From Sphingomonas sp. H160509 (lineage in GTDB: Bacteria > Pseudomonadota > Alphaproteobacteria > Sphingomonadales > Sphingomonadaceae): a DNA stretch of 64,000 bases. Below the pieces are notes generated by a model. It was not told the origin of the DNA. It did not search any database and saw nothing but the letters and a program-made list of their open reading frames with translations. The stretch is taken from contig NZ_JAMXSR020000002.1 of assembly GCF_024124765.2 (NCBI RefSeq), positions 2,406,001-2,470,000 of the forward strand. Direction: 5' to 3'. Shown piece after piece: positions 18,501-28,786 of this stretch. A program made the position numbers and the translations under genes. Every line of letters begins with the position of its first letter. Position 1 is the first letter of the stretch.

Positions 18501-21500
18501 TTACATATCGATGGTCAGACCAACGAACAGATAGCGACCCGCGCCTTCGAAGATGCCAGGATAGGTGTTGCCGTTACCGAACGAGCCGATCGGCGTTGCC
18601 GTCGAGCTGAGGATCGGAGGCGACTTGTCGAACACGTTGTTCGCGCCGGCCCGGAAGGTGAACTTATCCTCAACCCGCACTGTGGCAGCCAGGTCGAAAT
18701 AGCTCTGCGCCTTGATGCTCGCATCCAGCGGGAAGAAGCTGTTCGCAAGATCGGCATTGCTGCTGGTATTCTCGAACTTCGTCTTCGAGAGATAGCGCCA
18801 GTTGCCGGAGAGGCCCACGCCGCTCGGCGCGGTATAGGTCAGACGCACACTGTGGCGCCACTTGGACTGCGGATACCCGCACTGCGCACCGAAATAACCC
18901 GCGCAATCGAACTTGGCGCCAGCCTTATCCGACTCGAACTTGTCGGTGTAGGTACCGTTAGCGGCGAGCGCGAAGGTACCGATATTGGTCGTCCGCAGTG
19001 TGTAGCCGAGCGACGCATCGATGCCCTGGGTCGTCAACGAACCGGCGTTGACGTTGGTATCGACGATAAAGCCGCGGGTGGTCTGGTAGAGCGACCCGTT
19101 AGCATCGCGATTGATCGCACCGCACAGCGCGGCGTCGCCAGTCTGAAGACACTGGTTGATGATGGTATCGGCACCGATGACACCGATGATGTCCTTCACC
19201 TTGATCCGGAACGCGTCCACCGATGCGGTGAAGCCCGGGAGGAACGTTGGCTGGATGATCACGCCGGCCGTGAACGTGTCGGCCTTCTCGGGCTTCAGGT
19301 TCGGGTTGCCGCCGATCAGGCCGTTATACTGATCGGAACTGTTGACATCGATGCCGCCAAACTGGGCTGCGGTGACGCCGGTGAGGGCACATTGCGCCGC
19401 GGTGTTGCCGTTGACGAGGCCGCCGACGGCAGGACCCGCGCAGGGGATCGGTAGCGCCGTCGATCTGCACCGACTGGCCAACGAACAGCTCCTGCACGTT
19501 AGGCGCACGCACCGCGCGGTTGTACCCGCCACGGAAGCGGATGTCGCGGACCGGCGCCCAGACCAGTTCGCCCTTGTATGAGGTGACCGAACCGGCGGTG
19601 CTGTAGTCCGAGTAGCGGAAACCACCGTTGACCGTCAGCTCTTGGAAGAATGGGCGATCGCTGACGAGCGGAACCTGGAGTTCGGCGAAGGCCTCCCTTC
19701 ACGTTGTAGCCGCCGCTGATCGGCAGGGTAGGGCCGCCCTGGCCGGCGAGATCGCCCGTCTGGAACGCCTGATCCACCTCGAGCGACAGCGACTCTTCGC
19801 GATATTCGGCACCGACGTTCAGCGCGATGCCCTCGGAGGCGAACGGCGACTGCACACCGTATTCGCTGCCCTTGAAGGTCAGCGAGCCGCTGACGATCTT
19901 CTCCTTGGTCTGGCCCTGTTGGAAGCCGCTCTGCTGCACATAGGCGAGGGCTTCCGGCGTGATCCGAGCCGCACCGAAGATGTTGAGCGGAACGCACGTC
20001 GGGTCCGAGCCGTCAACGACCGACCGGCAGGTGGGAACACCGCCGGGGCCCGCGATCACGTCGAGCGCGCGGGTCGTCTTGGTGATCGAGAACTCGTTGC
20101 GATATACCTCGTTGAAGATGGTGCTGCCGAACTGACCATAGACGTCATACGAGACACCCTTACCGATATCGCCCCGCGCACCGGCCAGGATGCGATACGA
20201 AGTGTGGCGCAGATCGGCCTGACGTCCGCCACCTTCGACGTTGCGACGCCCAATGTTGACGGCAGCGCGATTGTAGGTGCTGCCGTCAGGATTCAGGAAT
20301 ACCGCCGCCGGTACACCCGTAGTCCCTGCCACTGTGCCGGCGTCGGTCAGCAGGTTCGTCGCACGGCAGAAGGAAGCGACCTGGGCCGCGGACAGCAACG
20401 GGTTGTTGCAGTTGAGCGTGGTCGTGTTGCTGAAGTCGCCCGATGGCGCGATCTGCGCCACGGTGCGATCGTCCATGAACATGAATTCGGCATACGGCTT
20501 GAAGGCGCTGCTAACTTCGTAGTTGGCAAGGAAGCCGGCGGTGTAACGCTTGTCCGGACGCTGATAATAATTCAGCGGATTGGCGTTGTAGAGCGACTGA
20601 CCGGATATTAAGTTACCAGCGCTGTCCAGCGTCAGGTTGCGCGGCAGGCCATCACGCGCCTGAAGCGTGAAATTGGCGGGGAAGCCAGTGCCTGATCCGC
20701 CGCAAACATATTCATTGCCGGCAGCAGGCACGTTCAGCCCGCACGAGCTATAATCGCGGTCACCCTGCAAGATCGCGCCGATCTTACGATACCCCATATA
20801 GCCGACGACATGGCCGCGGCCGTCGCTGGTACCGGCGCCGACTTTCAGGTTGATGTCAAATTGCGTACCGTCGAAGGCCTGACCACTCGGGGCGGGAAAA
20901 CCCTTGGCGGCCGACAGCGACTGGAAGCGCTTGCTGCGGTTGTTGTGGTTGTAGATTCCGCCGGTCGTGTCGAGGCTGACGCCTTCATACTGGTCGTCGA
21001 GGACGAAGTTGACCACGCCGCCGACAGCGTCCGAACCATAGACCGAGGAGGCACCACCGGTCAGCACGTCGACGCGCTTGATCAGCGACGCCGGAATCAC
21101 GTTAAGATCCGCGGCCGAGCTGGTCGAGACGGGATCGCCCGGCATCAGGCGGCGACCATTCACCAGCACCAGCGTGCGCTGATCGCCAAGGTTGCGCAGG
21201 TTCGCCGTGGCAGTGCCGTTCGAACCATTCGAGACCGACGAGCTCTGCGACGCGAAAGCCTGCGGCAGGCTGTTCAGCACGTCCTCGATGCGGCTGGAAC
21301 CGCGCAGCTTGATCTCGGCTGCGTTAACGACGGTGATCGGGCTGGCCGACGTCAGGTTCGGATTCGAAATACGCGACCCGGTGACGACGATGTCACCGCT
21401 GCCAGCCGTACCGGCAGCAGCTGGGTCCTGGCTGGGCGTGTTGGACAGCGCCGGCGTGGTCGATGCTGCAGCGTCGTCACTCGTCGCGCCCTGCGGCGCG

Positions 21501-21598
21501 GGTGCCGGGGTGGTCTGCGCGTAGGCGGGCAATGCAATCGCAGCACCCGCGATCATCGTCGATGCGAGCAGGCAGTCCCGAAACATATGGTTTCGCAT
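18501..21598 (-). CDS. TonB-dependent receptor (frameshifted)
   Basis: Outer-membrane transporter of about 1031 aa after correcting extra bases near 19695 and 19445. Signal peptide ending AIALPAYAQ, a low-complexity linker, then the plug domain: IVVTGSRISNPNLTS (TonB-box-like region), RIEDVLNSLPQAF, LRNLGDQRTLVLVNGRR, VDVLTGGASSVYGSDA. The barrel ends GRYLFVGLTIDM with the terminal aromatic-rich strand. Typical of the large sphingomonad receptors for oligosaccharides, peptides or siderophores; the ligand cannot be inferred. It is a single gene with no linked transport partner. Confidence 0.95.
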
Positions 21599-21783
21599 GG
21601 TTGGTCTATCCCTTTTATATCGGCGAACGTTTCCGGCCGATACGATCTATTGTGCGGTCGCCCGACCGCAGCTGACGACGATCTCGCAAGTCAGAGGTGC
21701 CTTGTCCAAAAGAAAATTACGGGATCGCCACCACTCGTCGCATTACGACAGTTATGTTACCCAATGGCCACAATTTCGGGACG

Positions 21784-21798
21784 ATGCCGTAACGGCAT
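21784..21798. other. short palindrome upstream of the TonB receptor gene
   Basis: ATGCCG-TTA-CGGCAT lies in the 275-bp gap between the receptor and the divergent secreted protein. It could be an operator or simply a hairpin. I see no other feature in this gap. Confidence 0.25.
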
Positions 21799-21873
21799 GC
21801 TGCACGTGATGGACTTGCCGCTCTGGCCGGCGCTGCCTATTCCGACGCTTCTCGCTAACGAGGTAGGACGCTC

Positions 21874-22395
21874 ATGCGGATCACGGTTCTGGCAATTTCA
21901 ACCTCGTTGATCATGGCGCAGTATCCTGCGGCCGCGGCGTCCAAGCCGCGTAGGGCGGAGCGGTCCCCGCTGCTGGTTGCCGTCACGCAATGCCGCACCG
22001 TGACCGAACCGTTGGCGCGGCTGGCCTGCTTCGATCACTCGGTGGCGGCGCTGGATACCGCGGAAGCCGATCAAGCGGTCGTCGTCATCGACCAGCAACA
22101 AGTTCGCGAAACGCGCCGAAATCTGTTCGGGATAACGCTGCCCGATACCGGCTTGTTCGGCAACGGCAACGACCTGCCGCAGATCGAGACGACTCTCACC
22201 GGTGCGTCGGTGGATGGCGCCGGCCGATGGAGTTTCCAGTTGGCCGATGGCGCGCGATGGATCCAGACGGATGATTACACGATCGCGCGGCGTCCACGGG
22301 CAAACGATAAAGTCGTCATCAAGCGCGGTGCCTTAGGGAGTTTCAAGCTAAGCGTCGGCGGCCAGCCGGGTGTGAAGGCGAAACGGCTGAACTGA
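21874..22395 (+). CDS. secreted hypothetical protein with CRTVTEPLARLACFD motif
   Basis: 173 aa. N-terminal signal peptide (ITVLAISTSLIMAQYPAAAA). Immediately after comes CRTVTEPLARLACFD, two cysteines in a CR...RLACFD pattern shared with many short periplasmic proteins and with VasI-like proteins. The C-terminal half (WSFQLADGARWIQTDD, KVVIKRGALGSFKLSVGG) looks like a small beta-barrel/OB-like module. Start ATG 21874. Function unknown. Confidence 0.75.
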   Translation: MRITVLAISTSLIMAQYPAAAASKPRRAERSPLLVAVTQCRTVTEPLARLACFDHSVAALDTAEADQAVVVIDQQQVRETRRNLFGITLPDTGLFGNGNDLPQIETTLTGASVDGAGRWSFQLADGARWIQTDDYTIARRPRANDKVVIKRGALGSFKLSVGGQPGVKAKRLN

Positions 22396-22406
22396 GCGCT
22401 CGTCAC

Positions 22407-23250
22407 CTACGGTCGCATCACGCCCGCCACCAGCATCGGGTCGAGCTTGGCGTCGCGCCATCGTAGCGCCCAGTGGAGATGGGGACCGGTGGCGCGGCCG
22501 GTCATGCCGACGGCGCCGATCGGTTGGCCTTGGCGGACGTGATCGCCGGGTTTCACGTCGATGCGGGATAGGTGAAGGAACGCGCTGTTGAGGCCCATGC
22601 CGTGGTCGAGCATCAGGAGATTTCCCTCGAGCGTGAAGGGGTGGTCCGCCGCGAGGATCACGACGCCGTCGGCGGGAGCGGTGACGATCGCGCCGGTTGG
22701 CTTGGCGATGTCGGTGCCTGAATGATAGCTGCCGGGGTCGCCCTTGTAGATGCGTTGCGCGCCGAACAGGCCGGAGATGCGGCCTGTTGCCGGCCATGCG
22801 AAGGCCTGGCGCCAGCCTTGGGCGTCGGTAGTGCGCGCGCGGGCGGCGACGATCTGGGCGAGTTCGGGCGGACGCAGTTTGGCGAAGACCGGGTCGGGCG
22901 TGGGGAATTTCGGGAGCGTGTCGAGGCGCTCGATCCGCCAGGCTCTAGGCGCAATCGTCAGCGGCTGGGTAATGGTGCGTCCGTCGGCGAGGGTAGCGGT
23001 CAGTATCGCCTGCGGCCCCGCGTCGCGGTCGAAACCGGCGATGAAGCGGCCATCGGGGGGATAGCGCGACCGGCTTGCCGTCGAGCATGAGCGTGCGCGT
23101 ACCAGCAGGGGCGGTGCCTAGGATCAGTCCGCCTTGGCTGAGCGTGCCGGTCCAGCGGAAGGCGGACTGGAGCGCGGTATTCGAGGACGGTGTTTGCTGG
23201 GCGGCGGCACCGGATCCAGCCAGCAGGACGAGCACCGCCGCGCGGATCAT
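22407..23250 (-). CDS. M23 family metallopeptidase (frameshifted)
   Basis: Periplasmic LytM-type peptidoglycan endopeptidase or LytM-fold activator. Signal peptide IRAAVLVLLAGSGAAAQQ, an N-terminal beta domain, then the zinc site: YHSGTDIA (His and Asp ligands), LLMLDHGMGLNSAFLHLS and TGPHLHWALRW (HLH). An extra base near 23060 breaks it; corrected length 280 aa. Start ATG 23250 overlaps the stop of the DUF2093 gene (ATGA). Confidence 0.9.
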
Positions 23251-23447
23251 CGTGGCGCCATCGCTTCGCTGGCGCCGGCGGCGGTGGCGTAGGCTTCCTG
23301 GCGCGCGACGCTCCAATAGCGCAGGTCTTCGAGCGCGATGCGGTGGCCGGTGGCGGCGCAGGCGACGTGATCGCCGGGGCTGAGCACGCGGAAACCGTTG
23401 GCCATATAGTGCAGCCGCGCGGCGCGGTCGGAGTTGGACATCAGCAT
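23247..23447 (-). CDS. DUF2093 family protein
   Basis: 66 aa from ATG 23447 (MLMSNSDRAARLHY). FRVLSPGDHVACAATGHRI and LEDLRYWSVARQEAYA match the DUF2093 family, short proteins of unknown function restricted to alphaproteobacteria. A single CxxT-type cysteine is present. Between xseA and the M23 peptidase, with an ATGA overlap to the latter. Confidence 0.85.
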   Translation of the reverse strand: MLMSNSDRAARLHYMANGFRVLSPGDHVACAATGHRIALEDLRYWSVARQEAYATAAGASEAMAPR

Positions 23448-23460
23448 TGCGGGTCTTCTT

Positions 23461-24888
23461 TTATAGCAAGGTGGGCTGGCGTGGCGGCGCGTCGGGCGCG
23501 GGCTTCGCCTTGGGGGCAGCATAGGTTTTGGCGGCGGGGCGCTCAAGGCCGGTGTCCGTCACCGCGTCGACCACACCGTCGCGGAAGTGGAGCGTGAGCG
23601 TCCCCGCGTCGCGCGCCGACTTGGCCGAGGCGAGCGTCTCGCCGCCGGGCCGGGCGGTAACGCGGGCATAGCCGCGGTCGAGGATCGCGTCGGGGTTGAG
23701 CGACTGGACCAGACGCCACGTCGCATCGAGCTGCGCGCGCTTGGCTTCGAGTTTGCGCTCCAAAGTGGCAGGTCGGAGCGCTGCGCCCGAACGATCGAGA
23801 CTGCCGCGCGCTAGCGTCAAGCGGCGCTCAAGGCCGCGGTCGAGCCGCTGGCCGAAGTCGTCGGCGCGCTGGCGTTGAGGTCCAAGCAACTGGTCGCGCT
23901 TCGGGAGCAGACGCGCCAGTGCGTCGAGCCGCTCGCGCCCGCGCTCGACATGACGCCGCGCACACCGCTCGGTGCGGTTGCGGTGGCTGTCGATCGTCAG
24001 ACGCAGGTCGGCGAGTACCGGCACCGCGATTTCGGCGGCGGCGGTCGGCGTCGGCGCGCGCAGGTCGGCGGCGAAATCGCACAAGGTGGTGTCGGTCTCG
24101 TGCCCGACCGCGGAGATGATCGGGATCGTGCAGGCGGCGACCGCGCGGACGACGATTTCCTCGTTGAACGACCACAAATCCTCGACCGAACCGCCGCCGC
24201 GCGCGACGATGACAAGGTCGGGGCGCGGCACCGGGCCGCCGGGGACTATCGCGTCGAACCTGCGGACGGCGGCGGCGATTTCGGCGGCGGAACCCTCGCC
24301 CTGCACCTTCACCGGCCAGACGATCACGTGCGTCGGGCAGCGATCCTCCAGGCGGTGCAGGATGTCGCGGATCACCGCGCCGGTGCCCGAGGTGACGACG
24401 CCGATCACCTTCGGCATGAACGGCAGGCGCTTCTTCCGCGTGCCGTCGAACAGCCCCTCGCTGGCGAGCTTCGCCTTCAGTTTCTCGAGCAGCGCCATCA
24501 AGGCGCCCGCGCCCGCCAGCTCCATGCGCTCGATGACGATCTGGTATTTCGAGCGGCCGGGATAGGTGGTGAGCTTGCCGGTCGCGATCACCTCGATGCC
24601 GTCCTGCGGCACGAAGGCGAGGCTCGACGCATTGCCCTTCCAGATGACGCCGTCGATCACCGCCTGATCGTCCTTGAGCGACATGTAGCAATGCCCGGAG
24701 GCGACGCGTTTCCAGCCCGAGATCTCGCCGCGCAGGCGGACATGGCCGAATTCGCCCTCGACCATCCGCTTAAGCTTGAACGCGAGTTCGCCGACCGACA
24801 TGGCGAGTGCGTTGTCGCCGGCGACCGGCTCGGCTACCAGCCGCCCCATGTCACTGGATACGACGTCATCGGAAAAGGGATCGGGCAT
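23461..24888 (-). CDS. xseA: exodeoxyribonuclease VII large subunit
   Basis: 475 aa. N-terminal OB fold ([39 protein letters not shown]), catalytic region [39 protein letters not shown] and [18 protein letters not shown], then a coiled-coil and C-terminal segment. It degrades single-stranded DNA with XseB. Start ATG 24888 (MPDPFSDDV); the upstream open stretch overlaps purD and is not coding. Its start codon shares CATG with the divergent purD start. Confidence 0.95.
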   Translation of the reverse strand: MPDPFSDDVVSSDMGRLVAEPVAGDNALAMSVGELAFKLKRMVEGEFGHVRLRGEISGWKRVASGHCYMSLKDDQAVIDGVIWKGNASSLAFVPQDGIEVIATGKLTTYPGRSKYQIVIERMELAGAGALMALLEKLKAKLASEGLFDGTRKKRLPFMPKVIGVVTSGTGAVIRDILHRLEDRCPTHVIVWPVKVQGEGSAAEIAAAVRRFDAIVPGGPVPRPDLVIVARGGGSVEDLWSFNEEIVVRAVAACTIPIISAVGHETDTTLCDFAADLRAPTPTAAAEIAVPVLADLRLTIDSHRNRTERCARRHVERGRERLDALARLLPKRDQLLGPQRQRADDFGQRLDRGLERRLTLARGSLDRSGAALRPATLERKLEAKRAQLDATWRLVQSLNPDAILDRGYARVTARPGGETLASAKSARDAGTLTLHFRDGVVDAVTDTGLERPAAKTYAAPKAKPAPDAPPRQPTLL

Positions 24889-26149
24889 GAACGTCCTGCT
24901 GCTGGGCTCGGGGGGTCGCGAACATGCGCTCGCGTGGAAGCTGGTGCAATCTCGCGGCCTCGATACGCTGTATGCCGCGCCGGGCAACCCCGGGATCGCG
25001 CGCGTTGCGACGCTCGTGCCGCTCGATGCGACGGATCATAGCGCGGTGGTGGCGTTCGTCCGCGAGCATGAGGTCGGGCTGGTCGTGATCGGACCCGAGG
25101 CGCCGCTGGTCGACGGACTGGCGGACAGTTGCCGCGCGGCGGACATCCCCGTGTTCGGGCCGTCGAAGGCGGCGGCGCAGTTGGAGGGGTCGAAGGGCTT
25201 CACCAAGGATCTGTGCCTGCGCGCCGGCATCCCGACCGCGGGCTATGTCCGCGTGAAGAGCCGCGAAGAGGCGGATATCGCGCTTGCCCGCACCTTCTCG
25301 CTGCCGGTGGTCATCAAGGCGGACGGGCTCGCCGCGGGCAAGGGCGTCGTCATCGCGTTCAGCGCGGCCGAAGCCGATGCCGCGCTCGACGCGCTGTTCG
25401 CCGACGGGGAAGCCGAGGCGGTGATCGAGGAATTCCTGGAGGGTGAAGAGGCGAGCCTCTTCGTGCTGACCGACGGCGTGTCGCTGATGCCGTTCGGCTC
25501 CGCGCAGGATCACAAGCGCGTCGGCGAGGGCGATACCGGGCCGAATACCGGCGGGATGGGCGCGTACAGCCCTGCCCTCGTCCTCACGCCTGCGCTGGAG
25601 AAGCGCGCGATCGATGAGATCGTCGCGCCGACCGTGGCGGCCATGGCGGCGGAGGGCATGCCGTTCTCGGGCGTGCTGTACGCCGGACTGATGCTGACGC
25701 CGCAGGGGCCGAAGCTGATCGAGTATAATGCGCGGTTCGGCGATCCCGAGACGCAGGTGCTGATGATGCGCTTCCAGGGGGACCTGCTCGCGACGATGCT
25801 GGCGACCGCAGAGGGGCGGCTCGGCGAGATGCCTGCGGCGCAGTTCAGCGACGAAACCGCGCTGACAGTGGTAATGGCGGCGGAGGGGTATCCGGGAACG
25901 CCCAAGGCTGGCGGCGCGATCGTCGGGCTGGATTCCGCACGGGCCGCGGGCGGCACGGTGTTCCAGGCAGGCACGCGGCTTGAGGACGGTGGGTTAGTCG
26001 CGTCCGGCGGGCGCGTTCTTGCGGTGACGGCGACCGGCGATACCGTCGCAACGGCGCAGGCGAACGCGTATCGCGCGGTCGAGGCGATCGATTTCGCGGA
26101 AGGCTTTTACCGTCGCGACATCGGCTGGCGGGAAATCGCGCGCGGGTGA
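24887..26149 (+). CDS. purD: phosphoribosylamine-glycine ligase
   Basis: ATP-grasp enzyme joining glycine to phosphoribosylamine in purine synthesis. 420 aa. Seen: [17 protein letters not shown] at the N-terminus, [67 protein letters not shown] and [11 protein letters not shown]. Complete and unbroken. The start ATG 24887 overlaps the xseA ATG on the other strand by two bases, so its promoter must lie inside xseA. Confidence 0.97.
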   Translation: MNVLLLGSGGREHALAWKLVQSRGLDTLYAAPGNPGIARVATLVPLDATDHSAVVAFVREHEVGLVVIGPEAPLVDGLADSCRAADIPVFGPSKAAAQLEGSKGFTKDLCLRAGIPTAGYVRVKSREEADIALARTFSLPVVIKADGLAAGKGVVIAFSAAEADAALDALFADGEAEAVIEEFLEGEEASLFVLTDGVSLMPFGSAQDHKRVGEGDTGPNTGGMGAYSPALVLTPALEKRAIDEIVAPTVAAMAAEGMPFSGVLYAGLMLTPQGPKLIEYNARFGDPETQVLMMRFQGDLLATMLATAEGRLGEMPAAQFSDETALTVVMAAEGYPGTPKAGGAIVGLDSARAAGGTVFQAGTRLEDGGLVASGGRVLAVTATGDTVATAQANAYRAVEAIDFAEGFYRRDIGWREIARG

Positions 26150-26160
26150 TGCACGCCTGA

Positions 26161-26284
26161 TCCTCCCCCGCCAGGGGGAGGTGGCTGGCTCTTGCCAGAC
26201 GGAGGGGGAGGTGGGCGACAACCGCTGTTCCGTGTCCTCCCCCTCCGTCACCTGCGGCGACACCTCCCCTGACGGGGGAGGATC
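26161..26284. repeat. paired palindromic intergenic repeat (TCCTCCCCC...GGGGGAGG family)
   Basis: Two facing hairpin units, CCTCCCCCGCCAGGGGGAGG and CACCTCCCCTGACGGGGGAGG, with GACGGAGGGGG / CCCCCTCCGTCACC inner arms. This is the intergenic counterpart of the element inside scpA. Confidence 0.85.
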
Positions 26285-26346
26285 AGACAAGTCAACCTGG
26301 CCAATTAGGTCTCGCCGCCTTTCGCGCGCATCGCTACGGTATGGGA

Positions 26347-27114
26347 ATGAACGAAACTTCCGCGACCTCCACTTCCGGCCTGAGCCTGTTGCCCGATGGC
26401 ATCGCCACGCTGACGGCGATCCACTTCACGATCATCGCCGTCGTCGCGATCCTGGTCCTGATCGGGCTGATCTGGGGTATCAGGGCGAAACGCAGCCGCA
26501 CGAAGGCGACGCGCGACGTGATCGCACACGCCAAGGAGGCCGGTGTTACCCCTGAGCCTATCGCGGAAGAACGTAACGACGAAAAGCGCCGTAGTGAGCA
26601 GTCCCAGTCGCAAACGCGGACCGTTACGCCCGCACCTGCCCCGGTGGCGCCTGCTCCAACACCCGAACCGAAGCCCGTCGCGGCGCCGGTCGAGCCTGCG
26701 CCAAACCCGATTGCGTCCCCACCGGCGGTCGCACCGCTCGCCCCCCAGGTCGATAGCGCGAGCACTTCCGACCGGTTGAACGACGAACCGATCGCCGCCG
26801 CATCGCCGATGGAGGCGAGCCCGGCGGCCGAGGCGATGGCGCCGGTCGAACCGTCTGCGCCCGCGCCGTCCTATGCCGACGGGCCCGTGACGCAATTGAA
26901 GGGGCTCGGGCCGAAGGTCGCGGCGCAGCTTGGCGCGCTCGGCGTCTCGACGGTCGGCGAGATGGCGGCGCTGTCGGATAGCGAGGCGCAGCGCATCGAC
27001 GCGCAGCTCGGCAACTTCACCGGCCGGATGGGCCGCGATCGCTGGATCGAGCAGGCGCGGTTGCTCGCGGCTGGCGACAAGGCCGGCTTCGAGGCGGTGT
27101 TCGGCAAGCTCTGA
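26347..27114 (+). CDS. membrane-anchored protein with C-terminal helix-hairpin-helix domain
   Basis: About 255 aa. One N-terminal transmembrane helix (IHFTIIAVVAILVLIGLIWG, about residues 26-45), a basic stretch, a long Pro/Ala/Glu-rich linker (about residues 95-185), then an HhH-like domain: VTQLKGLGPKVAAQLGALGV, TVGEMAALSD, and GRMGRDRWIEQARLLAAG. This C-terminus resembles the ferredoxin/HhH 'LKGLGP' modules of ribosomal protein L21-linked and NADH-dehydrogenase-linked proteins. Role unknown; the layout suggests a nucleic-acid-binding tip tethered to the inner membrane. Confidence 0.75.
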   Translation: MNETSATSTSGLSLLPDGIATLTAIHFTIIAVVAILVLIGLIWGIRAKRSRTKATRDVIAHAKEAGVTPEPIAEERNDEKRRSEQSQSQTRTVTPAPAPVAPAPTPEPKPVAAPVEPAPNPIASPPAVAPLAPQVDSASTSDRLNDEPIAAASPMEASPAAEAMAPVEPSAPAPSYADGPVTQLKGLGPKVAAQLGALGVSTVGEMAALSDSEAQRIDAQLGNFTGRMGRDRWIEQARLLAAGDKAGFEAVFGKL

Positions 27115-27145
27115 GCGACGCCTTCGCGCGAGACGTCTCAGGCCG

Positions 27146-27176
27146 GGATCGCGGTGCGATCGGTTAACCGCGATCC
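27146..27176. other. hairpin downstream of the HhH protein gene
   Basis: GGATCGCGGT / ACCGCGATCC stem of 10 bp with an 11-nt loop, 32 nt after the stop. There is no T-tract, so a terminator role is uncertain. Confidence 0.35.
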
Positions 27177-27284
27177 GCACGCGTAGATGACGATTGGCTC
27201 TATGCTCCACGCGCGCCGACGGGCATGTCAGGCGCGTCGCATCTCGATGTAGGAGAGCGGCCGATAACAGGGCGATGAGTGCAC

Positions 27285-28388
27285 ATGCTGGTAACGATGA
27301 GCGCAATGCTGTTGACGGCTGCCCCCGTTCACGTGACGGCCGCGCCGATAGCGTTGCCCGGCGTCAGTGCGAGCGTGGCGCTGCCCGGCGCGGTAGTCTC
27401 GCCGTTCGCCGGTGATTTCCAGCCAGTTACGGCGATGGCGGTTTCGCCGATTGCTCTGGCCGCATCGCTTCCGGCGATCGAGATTTTCGCCCAGGGGCTC
27501 CCGACGCAGGACATTCCGCCGGTCGGTCCCGCCCCGCTGGGGACTCCGCCCGTCCAGCGGACGCCCAACGACATAATCGTCACTGGCCGCAAGGAAACCG
27601 CGGGCGATCCGCTGCGCGCGGTCAACGCCGAATCGTTCGCGGTGACGCAGAAGGTCGACGACGCGGTGATCGGCCCGGTCGCGCGGACCTACAAGAAGAC
27701 CGTGCCGAGTCCCATTCGACGCGGCATCCACAATTTCCTCTACAATCTGCGCGAGCCGATCGTCTTCCTGAACTTCCTGCTCCAGTTCAAGCCGGGCAAG
27801 GCAGCGGAGACGGTCGGACGGTTCGCGATCAACACGACGATCGGCGTGGCGGGCGTGCTCGACGTCGCCAAGAAGAAGCCGTTCCACCTGCCGCGGCGGT
27901 CGAACGGCTTCGCCAACACGCTTGGCTATTACGGAGTCAAGAACGGTGCGTTCCTGTTCCTGCCGCTGGTAGGGCCGACGACGATCCGCGATCTGCTCGG
28001 CGGTGTGATCGATCGCCTGATCCTGCCGGTCGCCATTGGCCATCCATTCACCAGCACGTCATACACGGTGCCGGCGGGGATCCTCGGGGCGCTCGATCAC
28101 CGGTCGGAATTCGACCAGACGCTGAAGGACCTGCACGACAACTCGCCGGATCCGTATGCGGCGACGCGATCGTTCTATCTCAACCGGCGGCAGGCGGAGA
28201 TCGACCACCTCCACGGGCGGGTCGAGGGCGATCCGGCGGGGATGTCGGGGCCACCGCCGAGCGTGGTGCCGTTCGTGCCGAGCGATCTGGAGCCTGGGGC
28301 TAGGCCGGTTTCGGATGTGCCGATGGAGGCTCCGGTGGTCGCGACGCCGGCGGTTGATGCGACGCCCGCGGCCGAAACCGGTCAGTAG
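27285..28388 (+). CDS. MlaA/VacJ-like protein without lipobox
   Basis: About 367 aa from ATG 27285 (a GTG at 27279 is also possible). The core (DPLRAVNAESFAVTQKVDDA, PSPIRRGIHNFLYNLREP, VGRFAINTTIGVAGVLDVA, FLFLPLVGPTTIRDLLGGV) is the MlaA domain that extracts phospholipids from the outer membrane outer leaflet. Unlike classical MlaA there is no cysteine near the signal peptide end, and a Pro/Ala-rich stretch of about 100 residues precedes the domain, with a similar acidic/Pro tail. The mla transporter genes are not nearby. Confidence 0.85.
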   Translation: MLVTMSAMLLTAAPVHVTAAPIALPGVSASVALPGAVVSPFAGDFQPVTAMAVSPIALAASLPAIEIFAQGLPTQDIPPVGPAPLGTPPVQRTPNDIIVTGRKETAGDPLRAVNAESFAVTQKVDDAVIGPVARTYKKTVPSPIRRGIHNFLYNLREPIVFLNFLLQFKPGKAAETVGRFAINTTIGVAGVLDVAKKKPFHLPRRSNGFANTLGYYGVKNGAFLFLPLVGPTTIRDLLGGVIDRLILPVAIGHPFTSTSYTVPAGILGALDHRSEFDQTLKDLHDNSPDPYAATRSFYLNRRQAEIDHLHGRVEGDPAGMSGPPPSVVPFVPSDLEPGARPVSDVPMEAPVVATPAVDATPAAETGQ

Positions 28389-28438
28389 AAGGGACGGAGC
28401 CGAATCCTCGCCCGTCGCCCTCCCCTCCCCGCGACCTC

Positions 28439-28575
28439 TTCGTTCGTGCTGAGTAGAGACCGAGTAGCTCCGTCAGGAGCGTATCGAGGGCTCGTATCGA
28501 AGCATGGGTCCCGCGCGCCACCCTGTCCTTCGATACGCCGCTTCGACAAGCTCAGCAGCTACTCGGGACGAACGG
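28439..28575. repeat. paired intergenic repeat (TCGATACG...CTCAGTACTGAACG-like family)
   Basis: Left part CGTTCGTGCTGAGTAG and right part CAGCTACTCGGGACGAACG form imperfect inverted arms around TCGTATCGA / TCGATACG. A shorter copy is at 46369-46431. With 28633-28738 it fills the 400-bp gap after the MlaA-like gene; nothing else is visible there. Confidence 0.7.
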
Positions 28576-28632
28576 ATTGCGGGGTCAGCGGGCCTTCCGT
28601 AAGCGAGGCAAGCAAGCAACTTAACCCCGAGT

Positions 28633-28738
28633 ACCACCCCGGCGGAGGCCGGGGCCCAATTGGGGGGACATCGTAAACTAGGGTAGCGCTTCGTTACTGC
28701 GGCCTTGCCAATTGGGCCCCGGCCTTCGCCGGGGTGGT
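28633..28738. repeat. paired palindromic intergenic repeat (CCCCGGCGAAGGCCGGGG family)
   Basis: ACCACCCCGGCGGAGGCCGG and a matching inverted right arm ending GCCGGGGTGGT, with CCCAATTGG inner arms. Confidence 0.85.
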
Positions 28739-28786
28739 GCAGAACGGAGACGCCTTGTTCGACCTTACGCGCGCCACCGCAAGCGC

